Shown here in pieces: positions 5,983-11,225 of a DNA stretch of 11,225 nt. How positions within the stretch are numbered: the first letter of the stretch is position 1; each line of letters begins with the position of its first letter. Both the position numbers and the translations under genes were made by a program. The notes under the pieces are model-generated. The model was not told where the DNA came from. It did not search any database and worked only from the letters and a program-made list of their open reading frames with translations. The stretch covers positions 1 through 11,225 of the forward strand of contig DFGW01000123.1 in assembly GCA_002372465.1 (NCBI GenBank), written 5' to 3'. Source of the DNA: Butyrivibrio sp. UBA3740. Lineage in GTDB: Bacteria > Bacillota > Clostridia > Lachnospirales > Lachnospiraceae.

Positions 5983-8328
5983 TTCTTTATCCTCCATTGT
6001 TGTTTCAATATTTGTTTTTTGTTCTATTAAACTCCCTGTTACGGGGTTTTTAACTTGTCTGTCTCTCCTGCTGTCGTAGGGCTTTATCCAGTTAAGGCGC
6101 AGTGCATTCGATACCACGCAAAAGCTCGAAAGGCCCATGGCTGCTGCTCCGAATATGGGGTTAAGCTCCCACCCGAAAGCTGCCACGTAACAGCCTGCTG
6201 CCAGGGGGATTCCCAAAGCGTTGTAAAAGAAAGCCCAGAAGAGATTCTCATGGATATTCCTTAAGGTACTTCTTGATATCCTTATGGCAGCTGCTACGTC
6301 TTTAATGCTGCTCTTCATAAGGACCACGTCCGCTGCATCAATGGCAACATCAGTTCCTGCGCCGATGGCTATTCCAAGGTCTGCACTGGTGAGTGCCGGG
6401 GCGTCATTGATGCCGTCGCCCACCATGGTCACCGTTCCGTGTTCCATGAGCTTTCTGATGATGGCTTCTTTGCCGTCGGGCTTAACGGATGCCACCACTT
6501 CATCGACTCCTGCCTGCCCTGCTATTGCTGCTGCCGTAACTTCGTTATCGCCGGTGAGCATCACTGTATGGATTCCCAGCTTTTTAAGCTCTGCTATAGC
6601 TTCAGGAGAGTCTTCTTTTATAACGTCCGAAACTCCGATTATTCCAAGGAGAGAACTTCCCTTTGCAAAAAGAACCGGTGTCTTACCCTCTATGGACAGA
6701 CTCTTTATAAGTGCTTCCGTCTCTGCACTTAAGCTGCCGATGATACTTCCAATGTATTTGGCGCTTCCGCCACTTATAATGTCCGCGCCAAGTCTTGCCT
6801 TAAGACCGTTCCCTGAAAGGGCCTCAAACTCTGTGGTCTCTTCGAGGGCCAATTTCTTTTCTCCGGCGTATTCTGTCACAGCTCTGGAGATTGGATGCTC
6901 ACTCTTTGATTCCAGAGCGTAAGCTACTGTCAAAAGCTCTTTTTCCGAAACTCCATCCAGGGGATGGATGTCGGTAACCTTCATCTCTCCGGTGGTGATG
7001 GTCCCGGTCTTATCAAGGGCAAGGATCTGAGTCCTGCCGGCCTGCTCCAGGGAAGCTGCCGTCTTAAAGAGGATTCCGGTCTTAGCCGCTACACCGTTTC
7101 CAACCATAATTGCTACAGGGGTAGCAAGCCCAAGAGCACAGGGACAGCTTATAACAAGGACTGAAACAGCCCTGGCAATAGCGTAGCCCACAGTCTGCCC
7201 TGTCAGCATCCAGACTATAAATGTCACAAGTGCAATCCCGATAACCACGGGAACGAAAACTCCCGAAACCTTATCAGCGATCTTGGCAATGGGCGCCTTC
7301 GTCGCTGCTGCATCGCTCACCATCCTGATGATGGCTGAAAGGGTTGTATCCTGACCGACCCTTGTGGCCTCGCAGACCATGTAGCCTGAGGTATTGATGG
7401 TGGCGGCAGACACTGTGTCGCCCACATTCTTCTCCACGGGAACGCTCTCACCGGTAAGAGCCGACTCATTCACCGCGCTCTCACCCTCAGACACGATACC
7501 GTCCACGGGTATGCTGTCACCGGGTCTTACGACAAACTTATCTCCAACCTTCACCTTTTCAATAGGGACGGTAACTTCCTCTCCATCCCTGATCACAACT
7601 GCAGTCTTGGGCGAAAGATCCATCAGTCCCTTAAGGGCATTGGTGGTCTTTCCCTTGGACCTTGCTTCCAGCATCTTCCCCACAGTGATCAGCGTAAGGA
7701 TCATGGCTGCTGCCTCGAAGTAGAACTGATTCATGAAGTACATGACCCTGTCTGTGTCTCCGGTTTGAACAGCGCCCGTCATACCAAAGAGCGCTACCAC
7801 GCTGTATACGTAGGATGCCGTGGAGCCAAGCGCCACCAGGGTATCCATATTGGGGGATCTGTGAAGCAGCCCCTTAAATCCGTTAATAAAAAACTTCTGA
7901 TTGATGACCAGCACCAGTCCTGATAAAAGGAGCTGATACAGTCCCATTGCCACGTGGTTCCCATCAAGGAATCCCGGCAGTGGCCAGTTCCATAACATGT
8001 GCCCCATGGACACATACATAAGCGGGATCAAAAGAGCTAATGACGCAATAAGCCTCTTTCTCATCTTAGGGGTCTCGGTGTCCTTCAGGGAATCATCTGA
8101 AGCCGGAGCCTTCGCTGCATCCTCGCTTCCGCCCTTGATAGTGGCTCCGTACCCTGCAGCCTCCACAGCTGCTATTATTTCTTGGGGACTGGCCGTGCCC
8201 TCGACTCCCATGGAGTTAGTCAGAAGGCTTACCGCACAGCTCTCAACGCCGTCCACGGCACTGACCGCCTTCTCAACTCTGGTCTGACAGGCAGCACAGC
8301 TCATCCCTGTTACTTTATATTGTTCCAT
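5776..8328 (-). CDS. copA: Copper-exporting P1B-type ATPase with N- and C-terminal HMA domains
   Basis: 850 aa inner-membrane Cu(I) exporter. An N-terminal HMA domain (1-65) has MSCAAC (C11, C14). Membrane segments begin near residue 92. Then come TGES (292-295, actuator), CPC (395-397, ion site), DKTGT with phosphorylated D439, SEHP (476-479, nucleotide domain), and GDGIND (637-642). YN (702-703) and M731/S735 of the last two helices are the residues typical of the Cu+ subclass. The ATPase proper ends near 750. After a linker, residues 783-850 are a second HMA domain with MCAHC (C792, C795), resembling free CopZ. It lies 21 bp downstream of csoR, with AGGTG 5 nt before its ATG. It is induced, by inference, when CsoR binds Cu(I). 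No clear terminator follows; only a 4-bp GGAC/GTCC hairpin lies near 5756-5767. Confidence 0.97.
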   Translation of the reverse strand: MEQYKVTGMSCAACQTRVEKAVSAVDGVESCAVSLLTNSMGVEGTASPQEIIAAVEAAGYGATIKGGSEDAAKAPASDDSLKDTETPKMRKRLIASLALLIPLMYVSMGHMLWNWPLPGFLDGNHVAMGLYQLLLSGLVLVINQKFFINGFKGLLHRSPNMDTLVALGSTASYVYSVVALFGMTGAVQTGDTDRVMYFMNQFYFEAAAMILTLITVGKMLEARSKGKTTNALKGLMDLSPKTAVVIRDGEEVTVPIEKVKVGDKFVVRPGDSIPVDGIVSEGESAVNESALTGESVPVEKNVGDTVSAATINTSGYMVCEATRVGQDTTLSAIIRMVSDAAATKAPIAKIADKVSGVFVPVVIGIALVTFIVWMLTGQTVGYAIARAVSVLVISCPCALGLATPVAIMVGNGVAAKTGILFKTAASLEQAGRTQILALDKTGTITTGEMKVTDIHPLDGVSEKELLTVAYALESKSEHPISRAVTEYAGEKKLALEETTEFEALSGNGLKARLGADIISGGSAKYIGSIIGSLSAETEALIKSLSIEGKTPVLFAKGSSLLGIIGVSDVIKEDSPEAIAELKKLGIHTVMLTGDNEVTAAAIAGQAGVDEVVASVKPDGKEAIIRKLMEHGTVTMVGDGINDAPALTSADLGIAIGAGTDVAIDAADVVLMKSSIKDVAAAIRISRSTLRNIHENLFWAFFYNALGIPLAAGCYVAAFGWELNPIFGAAAMGLSSFCVVSNALRLNWIKPYDSRRDRQVKNPVTGSLIEQKTNIETTMEDKEMKIKVNGMMCAHCEAHVKKALEAIDGIESAVASHEENLVTITNSKDVDEAAIKAAVEEAGYEYAGVLA

Positions 8329-8349
8329 ATTCTCACCTAATGCTCTCTG

Positions 8350-8685
8350 TTACTTCATCAGCTTCTGCAGCGTGGTAACCAGTTCATCTATAACTTCGTC
8401 ATTGCCCTGTCTGATGTTATCTGCCACGCAGGTCCTCATATGATTGGCCAAAAGAGCCTTGTTAAAGCTGTTGAGCGCACTGGTAATAGCTGAGACCTGT
8501 ACAAGTACGTCAGTGCAGTAGGCATCATTTTCAAGCATTCCTTCAACGCCTCTGACCTGTCCCTCGATCCTCTTAAGTCTGTTCATCAGGTCCTTGTACT
8601 CTTTCTCGTCCCTGGTCTTGTGCTTGCCTGAGCAGTATGGACAGGACTCCTCCATATTCTCTGCTGAATTCTGTTTATCCGGCAT
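8350..8685 (-). CDS. csoR: Copper-sensing repressor CsoR
   Basis: 111 aa from the ATG at 8685. This start is preferred because GGGAG lies 6 nt before it; an in-frame ATG at 8703 would have its ribosome site inside the operator. CsoR/RcnR (DUF156) fold: the helix NRLKRIEGQVRGVEGML (35-51) is the family hallmark. The Cu(I) ligands are C57, H82 and C86, with spacing 25 and 4 residues as in Mycobacterium tuberculosis CsoR (C36, H61, C65). CsoR represses by binding DNA as a tetramer and releases it on binding Cu(I). An extra N-terminal segment carries C15-x2-C18-x3-H22, which could bind metal. It is the first gene of the csoR-copA operon and likely represses itself through the two operators upstream. 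Confidence 0.95.
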   Translation of the reverse strand: MPDKQNSAENMEESCPYCSGKHKTRDEKEYKDLMNRLKRIEGQVRGVEGMLENDAYCTDVLVQVSAITSALNSFNKALLANHMRTCVADNIRQGNDEVIDELVTTLQKLMK

Positions 8686-8703
8686 ATTAACATCTCCCTT
8701 CAT

Positions 8704-8720
8704 ATACCCCCTTGGGGTAT
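8704..8720. promoter_or_regulatory. CsoR operator 1
   Basis: ATACCCC-CTT-GGGGTAT is a perfect inverted repeat with 7-bp arms, matching the G/C-tract operators known for copper-responsive CsoR proteins. It lies downstream of the predicted transcription start of csoR, overlapping the leader just before the ribosome site. Its centre is 34 bp from that of operator 2. Confidence 0.85.
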
Positions 8721-8732
8721 CAAAGTGATTGT

Positions 8733-8761
8733 ATAATATACCCTATAGGGGTATTTGTCAA
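8733..8761 (-). promoter_or_regulatory. csoR-copA promoter
   Basis: A perfect -35 TTGACA (8761-8756), 17-bp spacer, and -10 TATTAT (8738-8733, 5/6). The -35 begins only 3 bp after the MATE stop codon, so the copper operon has its own promoter packed against the upstream gene. The spacer is filled by CsoR operator 2, so bound CsoR would exclude RNA polymerase. Confidence 0.85.
8738..8754. promoter_or_regulatory. CsoR operator 2 (inside promoter spacer)
   Basis: ATACCC-TATA-GGGGTAT, 17 bp, the same length as operator 1 and nearly palindromic. It sits exactly between the -35 and -10 elements of the csoR promoter. This is the usual place for metal-responsive repressor sites. Confidence 0.87.
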
Positions 8762-8764
8762 TAG

Positions 8765-10147
8765 CTATGACACTTCTTCTGTGAGTACATCACTATTGTC
8801 GATCACGGCCTTCCCCAGCCATTTCTTTTTATACCAGTAGTACATGACGATAAGTCCTCTGATACATTCATCCGTTGCAGTTCCTATAAAGATTCCCGCA
8901 ACGCCCACTCCAAGCATAACTCCCACAGCATAGCCTGTAGTAAGTCCAAGCCCCCAGTTGCAGGCAAGCCCTGCTATAAACGGGAACATGTAGGCTCCGG
9001 CGGCCTTTAAACTGCTGACAAAGGTCATGTTAAGGCATCGTCCGATCTCCACCAATATGTCCACTATCATTATCTTTTGCCCAAGAGCAATTATGTTCAG
9101 ATTGTCCGTAAAAATGTGGAGCGTGTATCTGCAGAAGATAGCGTTTATGCATGCCAGGGCTATCGTTATGGGCATAGAAGTTCGAAGGGTCCTGAACACT
9201 CTTTTATATGCCTCTTCCGTTTTCCCCGCACCAACCAGATGCCCTGTGATTATCTGGGTTGACATGGCACAGGCATTGGAGAAGATCATGGCAAAAGAGA
9301 TAAGGGTATTACAATAGGCCCTGGCATTAACCGCGTCATTTCCCATGGCATTAACAAATGAGAGAAGTGTTGTCTGATAAAGGTTATAGGTAAGGCTTTC
9401 TCCGGCAGAGGGAAGACCGATTTTGATCATCTGGGCAAGGAGCTTAAAGGGGAATGGATTCAGATAGCGCAGGGAAAGCTTTCCTGTCCTTGTCACATAG
9501 AAGAATGTGATAAGAGCGCACACTGCCAGGAGCCTCGCAACTACCGTAGATATGGCAACACCGGCAACACCCATGTTAAGAAACTTTAATGGGCCGTACA
9601 GGAAGCAATAGTTCCCGACTATATTGATAATATTGATGCCAAATGTGACCCACATGCCGATCTTGGTATATCCGTTACACCTCAGTATCTGGAGCATTAC
9701 GTTGGATACCGCCATCACAAATCCACCGCCACCGACAATATAAATATATGTCATGGAAAAGGGGCGCATCTCGGGGGACACGTGAAGGAAGTCCATGATA
9801 AAGGGATTGGCTGCGCAAAAAGCAGCGCTAAGTGTAATTCCAAATACAAGGTTAACCACGACTGCCAGGGTATATATCATGTTCATGCGGTCATATAATT
9901 TGGCACCAAGATACTGAGCCACAACTACACTTGTAGCCGTGGCTATGATATTGAAAAGTATGATCATCATGAACATGATGGTATTTGCATTTCCCACCGC
10001 TCCCACTGCATATTCGTCATAGTGACTGAGCATAACGGTATCCACATTATGCAGCATGGTATTAAGAAGGAGTTCTAAAAACATGGGCCCTGCCAGTACC
10101 AGGAGGGGGGTATTTTCGTCTATTACAGTATTTTTTCTCTTTTCCAT
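8765..10147 (-). CDS. MATE-family multidrug/metabolite exporter
   Basis: 460 aa, about 12 hydrophobic segments in two homologous halves, normal length for the MATE family (PF01554). The N-terminus (PLLVLAGPMFLELLLNTML followed by VDTVMLS) and the GNANT segment are typical of this family, which exports cationic drugs, dyes or metabolites using Na+ or H+ gradients. The substrate is unknown. The first Met at 10147 must be the start: an in-frame TAA lies three codons upstream and the next Met is residue 22. There is no Shine-Dalgarno sequence before it (AAATTCTT), unlike every other gene here. It lies upstream of csoR on the same strand but without sign of copper function. No terminator separates it from csoR. 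Confidence 0.93.
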   Translation of the reverse strand: MEKRKNTVIDENTPLLVLAGPMFLELLLNTMLHNVDTVMLSHYDEYAVGAVGNANTIMFMMIILFNIIATATSVVVAQYLGAKLYDRMNMIYTLAVVVNLVFGITLSAAFCAANPFIMDFLHVSPEMRPFSMTYIYIVGGGGFVMAVSNVMLQILRCNGYTKIGMWVTFGINIINIVGNYCFLYGPLKFLNMGVAGVAISTVVARLLAVCALITFFYVTRTGKLSLRYLNPFPFKLLAQMIKIGLPSAGESLTYNLYQTTLLSFVNAMGNDAVNARAYCNTLISFAMIFSNACAMSTQIITGHLVGAGKTEEAYKRVFRTLRTSMPITIALACINAIFCRYTLHIFTDNLNIIALGQKIMIVDILVEIGRCLNMTFVSSLKAAGAYMFPFIAGLACNWGLGLTTGYAVGVMLGVGVAGIFIGTATDECIRGLIVMYYWYKKKWLGKAVIDNSDVLTEEVS

Positions 10148-10171
10148 AAGAATTTATATTATCAGTGTAAA

Positions 10172-10200
10172 CATTCCCAGACCTCTTATGCTTTGGAATG
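10172..10200. repeat. Inverted repeat in MATE leader region
   Basis: CATTCC (10172-10177) and GGAATG (10195-10200), 17-base loop, 25 bp before the MATE start. With the larger dyad at 10220-10257 it makes the 118-bp GNAT-MATE gap unusually structured. It could form a leader hairpin or be an operator. No known riboswitch consensus was recognised. Confidence 0.4.
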
Positions 10201-10219
10201 GGGATTATCATTTTTTGAC

Positions 10220-10257
10220 AGCCGGCCAGGTTTGCGCATCGGGCTTGTGCCTCGGCT
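10220..10257. repeat. GC-rich interrupted stem-loop between GNAT and MATE genes
   Basis: AGCCG (10220-10224) pairs with CGGCT (10253-10257), and AGG (10228-10230) with CCT (10250-10252), with a three-base bulge. It stands out as GC-rich in an AT-rich gap. On the minus strand no U-run follows, so it is not a standard terminator for the GNAT gene. On the plus strand TTGCTTTCTT follows but no plus gene precedes it. Confidence 0.4.
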
Positions 10258-10265
10258 TTGCTTTC

Positions 10266-10745
10266 TTAAAGTTCTTTTAAGAAAAACCTGTTCATGGTGG
10301 AGTGAACAACAGCCTCCGGCTTCTCAATCTCCGTAAATCCCGCTCTTTCGTAGACGTGGATGGCTGCAGCAAGGTTGTCGTGGGTCTCGAGATAAATGCG
10401 CTTATATCCCAGCTCTTTTGCCTTGTCCTCTACCAGAGAAATAAGCTTATAGCTAAGCCCTGCGCCCTTGACCTCATCTGCCAGGTAGAGCTTTTGAAGC
10501 TCGCAGCACTCCTCAATAAATTCCAGCTCTGCCAGTCCAATACCCCCGATCACCCTGCCATCGTCATCGGTCACAATGAAGTAACAGCGCTTATCAGGCC
10601 GTGCCAGATAGAAGTCACTTAAGTGATTTAAGTTGTCATCATAGTAGACCGTTCCCGGTATATCAAGAGCAAACTTTTTTAGATTGACCCTGATCAGATC
10701 AGCCAGCGCCAGATCATATTCAGGTTTTATTACACTGATTGTCAT
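10266..10745 (-). CDS. GNAT-family N-acetyltransferase
   Basis: 159 aa from the ATG at 10745; GGAGG lies 8 nt before it, while an in-frame ATG at 10763 lies upstream of that site. GNAT fold (PF00583): motif A spans LQKLYLADEVKGAGLSYKL (83-101), with KGAG at 93-96 as the acetyl-CoA pyrophosphate loop (a relaxed form of Q/R-x-x-G-x-G/A). Motif B is AIHVYERAGFTEI (128-140). It transfers an acetyl group from acetyl-CoA to an amine; the acceptor (small molecule or protein N-terminus) is not evident. It stands alone: the 52-bp repeat array lies directly upstream and the structured gap to MATE follows. Only -10-like sequences (TATTAT near 10775-10780 on the minus strand) were seen, without a good -35. 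Confidence 0.88.
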   Translation of the reverse strand: MTISVIKPEYDLALADLIRVNLKKFALDIPGTVYYDDNLNHLSDFYLARPDKRCYFIVTDDDGRVIGGIGLAELEFIEECCELQKLYLADEVKGAGLSYKLISLVEDKAKELGYKRIYLETHDNLAAAIHVYERAGFTEIEKPEAVVHSTMNRFFLKEL

Positions 10746-10766
10746 TTTGCATACCTCCATCAACTC

Positions 10767-11042
10767 TAATGAATATAATACCCTATTCTATTATGTTAGT
10801 TCCTGCTTTTTTCCTTACTGGCATAATCATTTGGAAGTATTTTTATGCTGATTTGAAATTTTTTTCTTCCTGACATAAGTTTTTAGTGGGTTATTTATGT
10901 TAGAAACATGGTTTCCACGTATCAACATAATTCCAGATCAATTTCTTTATGTTACCTGCATGATTTCGTCATTCCAACATAATTCCAGATCAATTTACTT
11001 ATGTTAACTGTTCAATTATCGTATCCCAACATAATTCCAGAC
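10767..11042. repeat. Degenerate tandem array, exact 52-bp period
   Basis: Units start at 10767, 10819, 10871, 10923, 10975, and a truncated sixth at 11027. Units 4 and 5 share 33 of their first 36 bases; the sixth repeats the first 15. Each unit has facing arms: AACATAA near its start and TTATGTT 23 bp later, so it is an inverted repeat with a 16-bp gap. TTATGTTA or TTATGCTG recurs at 10791, 10843, 10895, 10947 and 10999. Unit 2 has GCATAA facing TTATGC, a matched change on both arms. The first unit keeps only the second arm well. The last 16 bases of each unit vary. The array fills the space upstream of the GNAT gene and ends at the T-run of the terminator. It is not CRISPR. Confidence 0.8.
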
Positions 11043-11083
11043 AAAAAAAGAGCCATCCGACATTGGTTCGCCGGATAGCTCTT
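11043..11083 (-). terminator. Strong terminator of the glutathione peroxidase unit
   Basis: On the minus strand AAGAGCTATCCG (11083-11072) pairs with CGGATGGCTCTT (11059-11048), with one mismatch and a 12-base loop, followed by seven T. It terminates leftward transcription from the glutathione peroxidase gene and would insulate the repeat array and GNAT gene. The mini-ORF stop codon overlaps the base of the stem. Confidence 0.9.
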
Positions 11084-11111
11084 AGATTTCTACAACTTCC
11101 TTAAATTCCAT
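11082..11111 (-). CDS. Nine-codon mini-ORF (MEFKEVVEI), nitroreductase-like start
   Basis: A perfect AGGAGG (11122-11117) lies 5 nt before an ATG that opens a nine-codon frame, MEFKEVVEI, then TAA. The peptide closely resembles the first residues of many nitroreductase-family proteins (MEFKEVV.. followed by RRS-R), so it may be the remnant of a nitroreductase gene deleted down to its ribosome site and first codons. Alternatively it is a functional small peptide. It lies between the glutathione peroxidase stop (36 bp upstream) and its terminator. Confidence 0.45.
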   Translation of the reverse strand: MEFKEVVEI

Positions 11112-11147
11112 AGCGTCCTCCTGTAGGTAAAAAATTATTATAAAATA

Positions 11148-11225
11148 TTACAGCAATGAAGCGATGCAAGCTTCAACTTCTTTTACATCTGCTGTGGGCT
11201 CAAAACGGGCAACGACATTTCCTTC
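11148..11225 (-). CDS. Glutathione peroxidase family, C-terminal 25 codons (cut by window edge)
   Basis: The reading frame enters from the right edge and ends at TAA 11150-11148. The last residues, EGNVVARFEPTADV then EVEACIASLL, match the conserved C-terminus of bacterial glutathione peroxidase/BtuE-BsaA proteins (the DREGNVVARFEPT segment and terminal helix). These thiol peroxidases reduce H2O2 or alkyl hydroperoxides, in bacteria usually with thioredoxin. The catalytic Cys lies outside the window. The gene ends its transcription unit at the terminator at 11043-11083. Confidence 0.82.
   Translation of the reverse strand, partial: EGNVVARFEPTADVKEVEACIASLL

Noticed and set aside
6284..6922. 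212-codon plus-strand open frame
   Set aside because: Antisense shadow of the conserved CopA ATP-binding and hinge region; rich in Ser/Ala/Pro as expected from reading that strand backwards.
10148..10265. Known riboswitch (for example guanidine or cobalamin class) upstream of MATE
   Set aside because: No ACGR-loop pair or other class consensus could be recognised; only generic stem-loops are visible.
10923..11042. CRISPR-like pattern: 36-bp repeats separated by 16-bp variable stretches
   Set aside because: Only two good copies plus a fragment; 16-bp spacers are far too short, the repeats decay steadily into older units, and there are no cas genes.

Overview
The window reads as ordinary chromosomal DNA of a low-to-mid GC Firmicute, most likely an anaerobic gut or rumen member of the Lachnospiraceae (Butyrivibrio-like). 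This assignment is inference. It rests on strong AGGAGG-type ribosome binding sites, a C_GCAxxG_C_C redox protein, a DUF4886 esterase-like protein, a clostridial-type CsoR and a CopA with an extra C-terminal metal-binding domain. No rRNA, tRNA, IS element, prophage or cas gene is visible. Almost everything is on the minus strand; the one plus-strand gene is a small orphan ORF.

Left block (1-1801, minus). One compact operon runs from a good promoter (TATAAT at 1796-1801). It encodes a 5'-nucleotidase-like HAD phosphatase, then by ATGA overlap a fused C_GCAxxG_C_C/Nudix protein, then 12 bp later an acylphosphatase cut by the left edge. All three look like hydrolases of small phosphorylated metabolites. 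A divergent promoter (1878-1906) drives an unrecognised 89-aa protein whose mRNA leader holds a perfect hairpin; that unit ends in a clear terminator (2296-2340).

Middle block (2401-5689, minus). A DUF4886/SGNH-like protein lies downstream of a striking 790-aa lipoprotein. That lipoprotein joins an N-terminal HAD phosphatase to a C-terminal histidine acid phosphatase that closely resembles Enterobacterial glucose-1-phosphatase Agp. Its leader contains an 8-bp inverted repeat abutting the Shine-Dalgarno site.

Copper block (5776-8761, minus). csoR and copA form a textbook copper-efflux operon, with two 17-bp CsoR operators, one of them inside the promoter spacer. CopA carries a CopZ-like domain at its C-terminus, preceded by an internal Shine-Dalgarno and ATG that could yield free CopZ.

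Right block (8765-11225, minus). A MATE exporter with no Shine-Dalgarno site follows a dyad-rich leader and a GNAT acetyltransferase. Upstream of the GNAT gene lies a degenerate tandem array with an exact 52-bp period, each unit containing facing AACATAA/TTATGTT arms. It is followed by a strong terminator, a 9-codon mini-ORF resembling a nitroreductase N-terminus, and the last 25 codons of a glutathione peroxidase. The best candidates for something undescribed are the 52-bp array, the HAD/Agp fusion lipoprotein, the C_GCAxxG_C_C/Nudix fusion, and the internal CopZ start.
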